From positions 1 to 32,556 of the forward strand of contig JAKOYD010000134.1 in assembly GCA_029780695.1 (NCBI GenBank): DNA of 32,556 nt. The letters run 5' to 3'. This DNA comes from Pseudomonadota bacterium (lineage in GTDB: Bacteria; Pseudomonadota; Gammaproteobacteria; Burkholderiales; Burkholderiaceae_C). The notes under the pieces are model-generated. The model worked only from the letters and a program-made list of their open reading frames with translations. It did no database searches and was not told the origin of the DNA. A program made the position numbers and the translations under genes. This document shows positions 25,226-32,556 of this stretch, in pieces. The first letter of the stretch is position 1. Each line of letters begins with the position of its first letter.

Positions 25226-26461
25226 ATGAACACCGCCGCCGCGCGCGCCACGCCTGCCGTCCCCGCCCCAGCGCCTGAAGTGCCGCTGTCGCAGGACGCC
25301 CGGATCATTGGCCTGGTCGGCCTGGCGCACGCCAGTTCGCACTTTTCGCACCTGCTGCTGCCGCCGCTGTTTCCGATCTTCGCCAAGGAGTTCGGGCTGT
25401 CGTTCTCGCAGCTGGGCTTTCTGATGACGATGTTTTTCATTATCTCGGGCACGGGGCAGGCGCTGTCGGGTTTCGTGGTCGACAAGGTGGGGGCGAGGCC
25501 GGTGCTGTTCGGCTCCTTCGTGTGCTTCATCTGCGCCTGTCTGTCGGGCTATTTTGCGCACAGTTACGCCGGGCTGATGGGGGTGGCGGTGTTTGCCGGG
25601 CTGGGCAACGCGCCGTTTCATCCGGTGGACTTTTCCATCCTCAACCAGCGCGTGTCGACGCGCCGGCTGGGCTACGCCTTCAGCGCGCACGGGCTGAGCG
25701 GCAACCTGGGCTGGGCGCTGACGCCGGTGTTCCTGCTGTTCTTCACCGCGTCGCACGGCTGGCGCGCCGGTTACCTGGCGGCGGCGGCGCTGTACGCGGG
25801 CATCCTGGCGGTGCTGGTGCTGAACCGCAGCGCGCTGCGCACCGAGGTCGTGCACCACGCGGCCGATGCGGCACAGGGCAGCGGCACGGCCTTCCTGAAG
25901 CTGCCGGTGGTGTGGTGGTGCTTCTCGTTCTTCCTGCTGTCGACCATGACGCTGGCGGTGGTGCAGAACTTCGCCTCGCCCATCATGCAGGCCATGCACG
26001 GCGTCAGCTTCGAGGCGGCGACGACCATGATTACCGCCTACATGCTGTGCGGCGCTTTAGGCATGTTCATCGGCGGCTTCGTGGCCGCGCGCATGCCGCG
26101 CCAGAGCGACCGCGTGGTGGCCTGGGCCATGGGCATCGGCGCGCTGCTGATCGTGCTGGCGGGCACCGGCTGGCTGGGCGGTTTCGGATCGATGGCGGTG
26201 TTGGCGGCCACCGGTTTCGCGGTGGGCATTGGCGGCCCCAGCCGCGACATGATGATCAAGAAAGCCACGCCCAAAAGCGCCACCGGGCGCGTTTATGGCA
26301 CCGTGTATTCGGGGCTGGACATGGGCTTTGCCATCGCGCCGCTGATCTACGGCGTGTTCATGGACCGCGGGCTGTACAGCCTGACGCTGATGCTCGCGGC
26401 GGTGTTTCTGGCGCTGTCGGTGGTGGCGGCGCTCGGCGTCGGAAAACGCACCCCAGCTTGA
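25226..26461 (+). CDS. Major facilitator superfamily transporter
   Basis: A 411-residue inner-membrane transporter with about 12 hydrophobic segments. It begins with a soluble Ala/Pro-rich N-terminus, then LVGLAHASSHFSHLLLPPLF. The loop between helices 2 and 3 has GFVVDKVGARPVL, and the segment HGLSGNLGWALTPVF resembles the fosmidomycin-resistance (Fsr) and related exporter group; that link is weak. The start at 25226 follows CCGCC with no clear ribosome binding site. It is divergent from an AraC regulator that may control it. The substrate cannot be told from sequence. Confidence 0.88.
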   Translation: MNTAAARATPAVPAPAPEVPLSQDARIIGLVGLAHASSHFSHLLLPPLFPIFAKEFGLSFSQLGFLMTMFFIISGTGQALSGFVVDKVGARPVLFGSFVCFICACLSGYFAHSYAGLMGVAVFAGLGNAPFHPVDFSILNQRVSTRRLGYAFSAHGLSGNLGWALTPVFLLFFTASHGWRAGYLAAAALYAGILAVLVLNRSALRTEVVHHAADAAQGSGTAFLKLPVVWWCFSFFLLSTMTLAVVQNFASPIMQAMHGVSFEAATTMITAYMLCGALGMFIGGFVAARMPRQSDRVVAWAMGIGALLIVLAGTGWLGGFGSMAVLAATGFAVGIGGPSRDMMIKKATPKSATGRVYGTVYSGLDMGFAIAPLIYGVFMDRGLYSLTLMLAAVFLALSVVAALGVGKRTPA

Positions 26462-26472
26462 TCGGTTTGCCG

Positions 26473-26533
26473 CAAAAAATATAGCTGCCTGCGCTGATGG
26501 CGTCAGCGCAAGCGGCCTGTTTTACCTGTGGTG
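26473..26533 (+). repeat. TAGCT-hairpin dispersed repeat, copy 3
   Basis: AAAAAATATAGCTGCC is followed by an 8-bp stem (TGCGCTGA pairing with TCAGCGCA), then GCGGCCTGTTTT. The plan is that of copies at 1495, 22203 and 28299, with a differently composed stem. It lies directly after the MFS gene. Confidence 0.7.
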
Positions 26534-26589
26534 GAGGCGTGCAGGACCGCGTGTCGGCCCGGCCGCTGACGTGCGCTAACGGGTTGGAC

Positions 26590-26595
26590 GACAAT
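26590..26595 (+). promoter_or_regulatory. Possible -10 box for a leaderless transcript
   Basis: GACAAT ends 6 bases before the ATG at 26602 and no Shine-Dalgarno sequence is present, the same geometry as at moaE and at 30172. The -35 region is not recognisable. Confidence 0.4.
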
Positions 26596-26601
26596 GCCCA
26601 T

Positions 26602-28290
26602 ATGACCCAACGCATTGCCGGCCATCTTCTCGTTGAATGCCTTCTGGCCCAGGGCGTCACCCATGCGTTCGGCGTGCCGGGCGAAAGCTATCTGGCCGCG
26701 CTGGACGGCTTTTATCAGCACCGCGACGAGATCGAATTCGTGATCTGCCGGCAGGAGGGCGGCGCCGCCTTCATGGCCGAGGCGCACGGCAAGCTGACCC
26801 GGCGGCCGGGCGTGTGCTTCGTCACCCGCGGGCCGGGGGCGACCAACGCCAGCATCGGCGTGCACACCGCGTCGCAGGATTCGACTCCCATGGTGCTGTT
26901 CGTCGGCGACGTGGCCAGCGACCAGCGCGACCGCGAAGCGTTCCAGGAAGTGGACTACGGCGCCTTCTTCGGCGCCTTCGGCATGGCCAAATTGGTCGAG
27001 CGCATCGACAGCGCCGAGCGCCTGCCTGAATACGTCGCGCGCGCTTTCGCCACCGCCATGAACGGCCGGCCCGGCCCCGTGGTGCTGGCGCTGCCCGAAG
27101 ACATGCTGACGCAGCCCGTGCCCGACAGCCTGCGCGCCACGCCGCGCTGGGACCCGCCCGCGTATCAGCCCGACGCGCAGGGCATGCAGCGGCTGCGCCA
27201 GATGCTGTCGGAGGCGAAGCAGCCCCTCGTCATCGTCGGCGGTGGCGGCTGGACGCCCGAGGCCGCGCGCGACCTGGCGGCCTTTGCCGAAGCCTGGCAT
27301 CTGCCGGTCGGCAACGCCATGCGTTTTCAGGACACCTTCGACAACCACCACCCGCTGTACGCGGGCGACGTTGGCATCGCCATCAACCCCCGGCTGGGCC
27401 AGCGCATCAAGGACGCCGACCTGATCCTGGCCATCGGTCCGCGCCTGGGCGAAATGACCACCAGCGGCTACACGCTGCTGAAGGTGCCGCGCCCGGCGCA
27501 GAAGCTGGTTCACGTGCACACCAGCGCCGAAGAGCTGGGCCGCGTCTACCAGCCCGACCTGGCCCTGTGCGCCAGCCTGCCCGCCGTGGCCGCCGCGCTG
27601 GCCGGGCTGCAGCCGCCGGCCGAGCAGCCGTGGCGCGGCTGGACCGAGGCCGTGCACATGGATCACGTCGCCAACATGAAGCCGCAGCCGCTGCCCGGCC
27701 CGGTCGACATGCATGCCATCGTCTGCACGCTGCAGAAACTGCTGCCCGCCGACGCCGCCATCACCAACGGCGCGGGCAACTTCGCCAGCTGGACGCACCG
27801 CTACTTCCACTTTCACGGCATCGCCAAGGGCCACAAGACACAGCTGGCCCCCACCAGCGGCGCCATGGGCTACGGGGTGCCGGCGGGCATCGCGTGCGCC
27901 ATCACCACCGGGCGCACGGTGGTCACCATCGCGGGTGACGGCGACTTCATGATGAACGGGCAGGAGCTGGCCACCGCGCGCCAGTACGGCGCCAGGACCA
28001 TCGTCGTGCTGCTCAACAACGGCGTGTACGGCACCATTCGCATGCACCAGGCGCGCGACTACCCGCACCGGCAGGAAGGGACCGAGCTGGTCAACCCCGA
28101 CTTCGTGAAGCTGGCCGAAAGCTATGGCTACGCGGGCGTACGCGTCGAGCGAACCGAGCAGTTCGAGCCCGCACTGCGCGACGCGCTGGCGCGCCAAGAG
28201 GGCACGCTGATCGAAGTCATGCTGAGCGAGCAGGTCATCACCACCCGCACCACGCTGGATGCGATCGAGAATCGGGCCACCGCCAAGTGA
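26602..28290 (+). CDS. Thiamine-diphosphate-dependent enzyme, acetolactate synthase large-subunit-like
   Basis: A 562-residue enzyme with the three domains of the acetolactate synthase/benzoylformate decarboxylase family. The cofactor-activating Glu is in ICRQEGGAAFMAEAHGK near residue 50, GPGATNAS follows, the central domain has VIVGGGGW, and the ThDP/Mg motif is AGDGDFMMNGQELATA through LLNNGVYGTIRMHQ near 450-480. No small regulatory subunit lies beside it, so it is probably a catabolic enzyme or another 2-keto acid decarboxylase/lyase and not the biosynthetic IlvB. The start at 26602 lacks a ribosome binding site and fits a leaderless message. Upstream is an MFS gene, separated by a repeat. 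Confidence 0.87.
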   Translation: MTQRIAGHLLVECLLAQGVTHAFGVPGESYLAALDGFYQHRDEIEFVICRQEGGAAFMAEAHGKLTRRPGVCFVTRGPGATNASIGVHTASQDSTPMVLFVGDVASDQRDREAFQEVDYGAFFGAFGMAKLVERIDSAERLPEYVARAFATAMNGRPGPVVLALPEDMLTQPVPDSLRATPRWDPPAYQPDAQGMQRLRQMLSEAKQPLVIVGGGGWTPEAARDLAAFAEAWHLPVGNAMRFQDTFDNHHPLYAGDVGIAINPRLGQRIKDADLILAIGPRLGEMTTSGYTLLKVPRPAQKLVHVHTSAEELGRVYQPDLALCASLPAVAAALAGLQPPAEQPWRGWTEAVHMDHVANMKPQPLPGPVDMHAIVCTLQKLLPADAAITNGAGNFASWTHRYFHFHGIAKGHKTQLAPTSGAMGYGVPAGIACAITTGRTVVTIAGDGDFMMNGQELATARQYGARTIVVLLNNGVYGTIRMHQARDYPHRQEGTELVNPDFVKLAESYGYAGVRVERTEQFEPALRDALARQEGTLIEVMLSEQVITTRTTLDAIENRATAK

Positions 28291-28298
28291 AGTTGCTT

Positions 28299-28353
28299 TG
28301 GTTTTGATAGCTTCTTGCGCTTGCCAGTCAAGCGCGAGCGACCGATTTGGTCC
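28299..28353 (+). repeat. TAGCT-hairpin dispersed repeat, copy 4
   Basis: GGTTTTGATAGCTTCTT is followed by GCGCTT pairing with AAGCGC around a 7-base loop, then CGACCGATTTGG. It starts 9 bases after the stop codon of the ThDP enzyme. Confidence 0.75.
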
Positions 28354-28358
28354 ATAAA

Positions 28359-28383
28359 AAAGCCGGCTCAACGGGCCGGCTTT
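28359..28383. terminator. Bidirectional intrinsic terminator
   Basis: AAAGCCGGC pairs with GCCGGCTTT around a 7-base loop. On the minus strand it is followed by a long T-run, which fits termination of the SWIB gene; on the plus strand the T-run is short, but it can still end the transcript of the ThDP enzyme gene. Confidence 0.8.
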
Positions 28384-28409
28384 GGTGTGAGGGGCTGTTC
28401 AGCCCGCGA

Positions 28410-28796
28410 TCACGACAGGTGGTTGTTGATGAGCTTGGTCATCTCGAACATCGTGACCTGGGCCTTGCCGAAGATGGGCTTGAGCTTGGCGTCGGCGTTG
28501 ATGTTGCGCTTGTTCGCCGCGTCCTGCAGCTTGTGGGCCTTGATGTATTCCCACACTTTCTTGGTCACCTCGGTGCGCGGCAGCGGCTTGCTGCCCACCA
28601 CCGCGGCCAGATCGGCGCTGGGCGTCATGGCCTTCATGAAGGCGGCGCTGGGGGTGCGCTTTTTGGCGGGCGCGGCTTTCTTGGCCGGGGCCGTCTTGGC
28701 CGACGCGGCTTTCTTGGCCGGCGCGGCCTTTTTCGCCGGGGCTGCCTTCTTGGCCGGGGCGGCTTTTTTGGCCGGAGCTTTCTTTGCAGTTGCCAT
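28410..28796 (-). CDS. SWIB/MDM2-domain protein with histone H1-like tail
   Basis: A 128-residue protein. Residues 1-46 are imperfect repeats of AAPAKK, a Lys/Ala/Pro tail like that of histone H1 and bacterial H1-like proteins, likely to bind DNA without sequence preference. Residues 47-128 form a SWIB domain (LPRTEVTKKVWEYIKAHKL, KRNINADAKLKPIFGKAQVTMFEMTKLI), a fold known from chromatin remodelling factors and chlamydial proteins. GAGGAA lies before the ATG at 28796. A terminator follows the gene. A role in nucleoid organisation is plausible but not proven. The tail repeats at DNA level may vary in number between strains. Confidence 0.92.
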   Translation of the reverse strand: MATAKKAPAKKAAPAKKAAPAKKAAPAKKAASAKTAPAKKAAPAKKRTPSAAFMKAMTPSADLAAVVGSKPLPRTEVTKKVWEYIKAHKLQDAANKRNINADAKLKPIFGKAQVTMFEMTKLINNHLS

Positions 28797-29095
28797 GGTG
28801 CTGTTCCTCATTGCTGGAAAAGTCGTTTTCTGATGCCAACGTTGCGTGTGCATCGGTCGGCTGACGGTGATGCTACTGGATAAGTAGCACGCTTCCAAGG
28901 GGAAATGGTGGTTTTTCCCTCGGTGATGTTGCTTTTTTTGCAGTCCCGCGCGCGCTGGCATGCGCCGGCGGGCGACCGCGGGCAGGCGGCGCACGGCAGC
29001 GGCACTTCAGGGGCGGCTTCAGGCGCTTGACGCAAGCCGCGTTAGGCGTGGGGTTCTGGGTGTTGGCGCGCGGCTTCGTGGCGCGCCTGGGTTCA
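28797..29095. other. Noncoding gap upstream of the SWIB gene
   Basis: About 300 bases between the EamA gene and the SWIB gene, both on the minus strand. It holds the SWIB promoter candidate at 28870-28898 and a lower-GC stretch around 28900-28945 with A/T runs. The open frames here have no recognisable protein character, and no terminator for the EamA gene was found. Confidence 0.5.
28870..28898 (-). promoter_or_regulatory. Candidate sigma-70 promoter of the SWIB gene
   Basis: On the minus strand TTGGAA (28898-28893) and TAGCAT (28875-28870) are 17 bases apart, giving a 5' leader of about 65 bases before the SWIB start. Both boxes differ from consensus at two positions, so the call is tentative. 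Confidence 0.4.
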
Positions 29096-30043
29096 TCAGC
29101 CAGCGCGCCGCACGGCGCGCGTGGGCGCCGTGGCCAGCAGCACGCCGGTCAGCGCCACGCCGTAGGCCAGCAGCTGCAGCGTGCTCAGTCGCTCGCCCAG
29201 CACCCCCACACCCACGGCGGCGGCGCTGACCGGCAGCAGCACCGTGAACACGCCGGCCTGCGCGGCGGGCACGCTTTTCAGGCCGGTCATCCACAGCCAC
29301 ACCGTCCACATGCAGGCAGCCAGGGCGTAAAACACCAGCAGCACCCAGGTCGACGCGGGCACCGCGCCGAAGTCGAAGCGCCAGGCCAGCCACAGGCCGA
29401 AGGGCGTGGTCAGCAGCAAACCCCACAGGTTGATCAGCGCGCTGATGCGGCGCGGCGACAGGCTCACCGTCAGCGCCTTGCCGATCACCGCGTAGCTGGC
29501 TTCGCACAGCACCGCGCCGATCAGCAGCAGGTTGCCAAGCCAAGCCAGGTTAGATGAATGTTGCGGCGCCAGCGCTGACGCAGTCTGCGTTGTTAGCTCT
29601 GTTCTTGATAGCGCCACCAGCGCGATGCCAAGCACCGCGCAGGCCACGCCCGCCCATACGCGCGGGGCCACGCGCTCGCGCAAAAACAGCCAGCTGAGCA
29701 CCGCCACCGCGGCCGGAATGGCGGCCATGATGACGCCGGCCGACACCGCGCTGGTCAGTTTGACGCCGCTGATCATGCACAGCGTGAACAGGAAGTTGCC
29801 GAGGAAGGATTCGAGAAACAGCAGGCGTCGCATGCGCGGCGTCAGCGGCGGCTCGCCGGGCGGCTTCTTCAGCCAGTGCAGCATGGCCACGCCGCCGATG
29901 CCAAAGCGCAGCCACGCCAGCAGCAGCACCGGAAAGATGGCCGCCAGCGGCTTGGACAGGGCGACGTAGCTGCCCACCAGCGCCATCGACAGCGCCAGGC
30001 AGCCATAGGCCAGCGGGCGGGGCAGGGCGGCAGCGGGGGTCAC
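29096..30043 (-). CDS. EamA/DMT-family transporter (with in-frame repeat insert)
   Basis: A 315-residue inner-membrane protein with about ten hydrophobic helices in two EamA halves. The first half contains LLLAWLRFGIGGVAML and SAGVIMAAIPAAVAVLSWLFLRERV; the second contains EASYAVIGKALT and GVFTVLLPVSAAAVGVGVLGERL. Such transporters usually export amino acids or other metabolites. Residues 146-165 (SRTELTTQTASALAPQHSSN), between the two halves, are encoded by a TAGCT-family repeat and form a polar loop not expected in the family. The start is GTG at 30043; no clear ribosome binding site was seen. The substrate is unknown. Confidence 0.9.
   Translation of the reverse strand: MTPAAALPRPLAYGCLALSMALVGSYVALSKPLAAIFPVLLLAWLRFGIGGVAMLHWLKKPPGEPPLTPRMRRLLFLESFLGNFLFTLCMISGVKLTSAVSAGVIMAAIPAAVAVLSWLFLRERVAPRVWAGVACAVLGIALVALSRTELTTQTASALAPQHSSNLAWLGNLLLIGAVLCEASYAVIGKALTVSLSPRRISALINLWGLLLTTPFGLWLAWRFDFGAVPASTWVLLVFYALAACMWTVWLWMTGLKSVPAAQAGVFTVLLPVSAAAVGVGVLGERLSTLQLLAYGVALTGVLLATAPTRAVRRAG
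29549..29611 (-). repeat. TAGCT-family repeat inserted within the EamA gene
   Basis: Read on the minus strand the segment starts GCTATCAAGAACAGAGCT, continues with a small hairpin (CGCA and TGCG), then GCGCTGGCGCC and an ATTCATC end. This matches the layout of the copy at 5731-5797. It keeps the reading frame and lies in the linker between the two halves of the transporter. Confidence 0.6.
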
Positions 30044-30159
30044 GGGGTGGTGGCAGGTGGCAGCGTAAGTTGGCGCACTATAGGCGAGCGCCGCGCGGCG
30101 CCAACGACGCCATTTTTGACTAGCTGTAGTTTCTCAACACGTTGTTCCCATCGAAGCCC

Positions 30160-30165
30160 TAAGCT
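30160..30165 (+). promoter_or_regulatory. Possible -10 box for a leaderless transcript
   Basis: TAAGCT ends 6 bases before the ATG at 30172, with no Shine-Dalgarno sequence, repeating the geometry seen at moaE and at 26602. The hexamer is a weaker match to TATAAT than in the other two cases. Confidence 0.3.
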
Positions 30166-30171
30166 CGCGCC

Positions 30172-30630
30172 ATGACGATGGCCGCCGCTCCGTTCGATTC
30201 CTTCGCCGACCGCGCGCCGCCGGTCACGCACGTTTTCGTTTATGGCACGCTGCGGCGCGGTGAAGCCAACGACATCACCCGCTTGCGGCCCGCGCCCGCC
30301 TTCGTTGGCACGGCCCAGGTGGCTGGCACGCTGTACGACCTGGGCGCTTATCCCGGTGTGGTGCTGGGCGGCGCGAGCGTGGTGCATGGCGAGGTCTATG
30401 CCATCCAGCCCGCGCTGGAGCGGCGGCTGGACGAGATCGAATGCGTATACCCCGAGCAGACCAACGAATACTTCAAGCGCGACATTGCCGTGTCGGTGTG
30501 CTTGCCTGGCGGCGGCAGGCGCGAAACACGCTGCATCTGTTACGAATACAACCCGACCCGTTTGGGCGACGCACGGGTCATCGACGCAGGCGACTGGGTC
30601 GTCCCACGAATTACCACAATGCGAAAATAA
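30172..30630 (+). CDS. Gamma-glutamylcyclotransferase/AIG2-like protein
   Basis: A 152-residue protein of the GGCT/AIG2 fold. The defining HVFVYGTLRRGEAN motif is at residues 20-33, and the probable catalytic Glu is in RRLDEIECVYPE; GEVYAIQPA is also typical. The fold releases 5-oxoproline from gamma-glutamyl compounds, but many bacterial members have no proven substrate. The ATG at 30172 is preceded by a possible -10 box instead of a ribosome binding site; a second ATG two codons later is an alternative. It is divergent from the EamA gene and precedes the aceA control region. Confidence 0.87.
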   Translation: MTMAAAPFDSFADRAPPVTHVFVYGTLRRGEANDITRLRPAPAFVGTAQVAGTLYDLGAYPGVVLGGASVVHGEVYAIQPALERRLDEIECVYPEQTNEYFKRDIAVSVCLPGGGRRETRCICYEYNPTRLGDARVIDAGDWVVPRITTMRK

Positions 30631-30750
30631 ACATCCACATCGCAAAAAAATACATTGTTGCAGCGCAGAAAAATTTCTCAATATGACAAATAGTTTTCCA
30701 CATTGAGGAATCATCAACGCAAACCATTGATTTCATTAAAAATAATTTTT

Positions 30751-30794
30751 GTCTTGTATAAGACATAAGAATGGTTGTCAGTCTTATACAAGAG
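30751..30794. promoter_or_regulatory. Two phased palindromic operators upstream of aceA
   Basis: Two 14-base near-palindromes, GTCTTGTATAAGAC (30751-30764) and GTCTTATACAAGAG (30781-30794), have centres 30 bases apart, about three helical turns. Thirteen bases of one are the exact reverse complement of the other. They lie about 110 bases before the aceA start, in an AT-rich region that contrasts with the surroundings. I recall similar CTTATATAAGAC-type sites before central-carbon genes in betaproteobacteria, attributed to a GntR-type regulator, but cannot confirm this. Confidence 0.7.
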
Positions 30795-30904
30795 TATGAT
30801 CGCCTCCAACGACGGCCCCGCGTCAAGCCACAACCCAGCGCGCCAGCGGCCACAGGTCGGATCGGTTTCTTCACTTTTCATCTCTCTTCAACCGGAGTCT
30901 TCAC

Positions 30905-32233
30905 ATGCCCAACACCACCGCCCAACTCAGCCGCGAACAGCAGATCGCCGCCCTCGAAAAAGACTGGGCCACCAACCCGCGCTGGAAAGGCATCAAGCGC
31001 GGCTACAGCGCCGCCGACGTGGTGCGCCTGCGCGGCAGCCTGCCCATCGAGCACACGCTGGCCAAGCGCGGCGCTGAAAAGCTGTGGGGCCTGATCAATG
31101 GCGAAGCCAAGAAGGGCTACGTCAACGCCTTTGGCGCCATCACCGCCGGCCAGGCCATGCAGCAGGCCAAGGCCGGGCTTGAGGCCGTGTACCTGAGCGG
31201 CTGGCAAGTCGCCGCCGATGGCAACACCTCTGAGACCATGTACCCCGACCAGTCGCTGTACGCCTACGACTCGGTGCCGACCATGGTGCGCCGCATCAAC
31301 AACACCTTCAAGCGCGCCGACGAAATCCAGTGGAGCCGCGGCATCGGCCCCGGCGACAAGGACTTCGTCGACTACTTCCTGCCCATCGTGGCCGACGCGG
31401 AAGCCGGTTTTGGCGGCGTGCTGAACGCCTTCGAGCTGATGAAGAACATGATCGCCTCGGGCGCCGCCGGCGTGCACTTTGAAGACCAGCTGGCCGCCGT
31501 CAAGAAGTGCGGCCACATGGGCGGCAAGGTGCTGGTGCCCACGCAAGAGGCGTGCGAAAAGCTGATCTCTGCCCGCTTCGCCGCCGACGTGATGGGCGTG
31601 CCCACCATCGTGCTGGCGCGCACCGACGCCGAGGCCGCCAACCTGATCACCAGCGATCACGACGCCAACGACAAACCCTTCCTGACCGGCGAGCGCACGC
31701 AAGAGGGCTTCTACCGCGTCAAGAATGGCTTGGAGCAGGCCATTAGCCGCGGCGTGGCCTACGCGCCCTACGCCGATCTGGTGTGGTGCGAAACCGGCGT
31801 GCCCGACATCGGCTTTGCGCGCGAGTTCGCCCAGGCCGTGCACGCCGCCTGCCCCGGCAAGCTGCTGTCGTACAACTGCTCGCCCAGCTTCAACTGGCGC
31901 AAGAACCTCAGCGACGCACAGATCGCCACCTTCCAGGAAGACCTGTCCGCGCTGGGCTACAAGTACCAGTTCATCACGTTGGCCGGTATCCACGTCAACT
32001 GGTACCGCACATTTGAATTCGCCAAGGCCTACGCCGGCGGCGAGGGCATGAAGCACTACGTCAACATGGTGCAAGAGCCCGAGTTCAAGGCGCGCGAAGC
32101 CGGCTACACGTTCGTGTCGCACCAGCAGGAAGTGGGCGCGGGTTACTTCGACGACGTGACCACCGTCATCCAGGGCGGCTCGTCCAGCGTCAAGGCGCTG
32201 ACCGGCTCGACCGAGGAAGAGCAGTTCCATTGA
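30905..32233 (+). CDS. aceA: Isocitrate lyase
   Basis: A 442-residue enzyme that splits isocitrate to glyoxylate and succinate, the first step of the glyoxylate bypass needed for growth on acetate or fatty acids. The catalytic [11 protein letters not shown] motif lies near residue 200, with VHFEDQLAA before it, [11 protein letters not shown] near the N-terminus and [13 protein letters not shown] near 325. The length and motifs are those of the standard proteobacterial AceA rather than the longer type. GGAG lies 6 bases before the ATG. The upstream region has a pair of phased palindromes; malate synthase is not in the window. A terminator follows the gene. Confidence 0.97.
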   Translation: MPNTTAQLSREQQIAALEKDWATNPRWKGIKRGYSAADVVRLRGSLPIEHTLAKRGAEKLWGLINGEAKKGYVNAFGAITAGQAMQQAKAGLEAVYLSGWQVAADGNTSETMYPDQSLYAYDSVPTMVRRINNTFKRADEIQWSRGIGPGDKDFVDYFLPIVADAEAGFGGVLNAFELMKNMIASGAAGVHFEDQLAAVKKCGHMGGKVLVPTQEACEKLISARFAADVMGVPTIVLARTDAEAANLITSDHDANDKPFLTGERTQEGFYRVKNGLEQAISRGVAYAPYADLVWCETGVPDIGFAREFAQAVHAACPGKLLSYNCSPSFNWRKNLSDAQIATFQEDLSALGYKYQFITLAGIHVNWYRTFEFAKAYAGGEGMKHYVNMVQEPEFKAREAGYTFVSHQQEVGAGYFDDVTTVIQGGSSSVKALTGSTEEEQFH

Positions 32234-32283
32234 TCAAACAATGAAGGGTGGCCCGCCGCGAGGCTGGCCTTCGAGGAGATGCG

Positions 32284-32311
32284 AAAAAGCCACGACATGC
32301 CGTGGCTTTTT
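32284..32311 (+). terminator. Intrinsic terminator of aceA
   Basis: AAAAAGCCACG pairs with CGTGGCTTTTT around a 6-base loop, ending in six T. It lies 50 bases after the aceA stop codon and separates it from the candidate RNA gene that follows. Confidence 0.88.
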
Positions 32312-32349
32312 TGCTGGCCCGATGAAGGGCATGCCGCCCGCGCCTCGGC

Positions 32350-32355
32350 TAAAAT
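32350..32355 (+). promoter_or_regulatory. -10 box of the candidate small RNA
   Basis: TAAAAT is a good -10 hexamer and would start transcription near 32362. A matching -35 box at the right distance was not found. Confidence 0.4.
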
Positions 32356-32358
32356 ATC

Positions 32359-32556
32359 GTGTTTGCTGCGATAACTTGCGCAGCGCCTTCACCCATCGCC
32401 ATCACAAGAGCGAGAAAGGCAGATTAGGTTATGACACCGCGAACTACTTCCACCAGGAGCTGGATGTAAGGCCCGAACACGGTGTTCGCGCTTGCCCCGA
32501 TTGCGGCACGCGCTATCGAAAACATACCGAAAGCGCGGCCACGATCCGCGCTTTTT
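32359..32556 (+). ncRNA. Candidate structured small RNA of about 190 bases
   Basis: Between a -10 box and an intrinsic terminator lies a sequence of lower codon regularity with several stems. GTGTTT at 32359 can pair with AAACAT at 32520-32525 and CGATA (32369) with TATCG (32514), closing the molecule end to end. Inside are hairpins at 32447-32470 (CCAG/CTGG core), 32474-32488 (CGAACA/TGTTCG) and 32488-32513 (GCGC-T-TGCC with GGCA-C-GCGC); the last two share one base. A closing stem with this length suggests a regulator such as 6S RNA, but I do not recognise the 6S consensus. A reading frame from 32331 is open to the window end, with rare codons, so coding cannot be fully excluded. Confidence 0.45.
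32530..32556 (+). terminator. Intrinsic terminator at the window end
   Basis: AAGCGCGG pairs with CCGCGCTT around a 7-base loop and is followed by a T-run that reaches the window edge. It would end the candidate small RNA. Confidence 0.8.

Noticed and set aside
26503..28371. Open frame of 622 codons antisense to the ThDP enzyme
   Set aside because: Shadow frame; the plus-strand gene has clear catalytic motifs and the antisense product has none.

Overview
The window looks like a chromosomal stretch from a high-GC betaproteobacterium of the order Burkholderiales, most likely family Comamonadaceae. The grounds are the protein families and their order (alaA-hom-thrC, a moe/moa cluster next to clpB, Bug-type solute-binding protein), the strongly GC-ending codons, and dispersed short repeats with a TAGCT-hairpin core that I recall from Comamonadaceae genomes. 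No tRNA, rRNA, CRISPR array, phage gene or intact insertion sequence was seen.

Layout. 1-4415: 3' part of aconitase acnB with its terminator, then a minus-strand block with a small membrane protein, a PIN-PhoH ATPase, a Bcp/PrxQ peroxiredoxin and a Mth938-domain protein. 4494-9403: an amino-acid operon alaA-hom-thrC, interrupted between hom and thrC by a Phd/VapC-type toxin-antitoxin pair whose toxin stop codon overlaps the thrC start codon. 9471-13859: molybdenum cofactor genes mobB-moeA-moaD and moaE, split by an oppositely oriented dihydrodipicolinate-synthase-family gene, followed by a secreted nuclease. 14024-16621: clpB behind a good sigma-32-type promoter. 16671-20326 (minus): 4-oxalocrotonate tautomerase, Bug binding protein, sulfatase and a LysR regulator, transcribed away from a coniferyl-aldehyde-dehydrogenase-like gene at 20751; the divergent region carries an ATAC-N7-GTAT LysR-type site. 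22330-25058 (minus): a flavocytochrome c sulfide dehydrogenase pair (fccA/fccB-like), a 170-bp MITE-like palindrome and an AraC regulator. 25226-28290: an MFS transporter and a thiamine-diphosphate enzyme. 28410-30630: a SWIB protein with a histone-H1-like Lys/Ala tail, an EamA exporter and a gamma-glutamylcyclotransferase-like protein. 30905-32233: isocitrate lyase aceA behind two helically phased palindromes. 32356-32556: a candidate structured small RNA ending in an intrinsic terminator at the window edge.

The main theme is repeat invasion. Three repeat types appear not only between genes but also inside reading frames without breaking them: a short repeat in thrC, a GC-rich repeat in moaE, and a TAGCT-family repeat in the EamA gene, with another copy supplying the C-terminal tail of AlaA. 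The other strong points are the toxin-antitoxin pair embedded in the threonine operon, the unusual lipoprotein-like FccB with a Ser at the usual flavin-linking Cys, and the aceA twin operators. Function calls rest on motifs read by eye; no database search was run.
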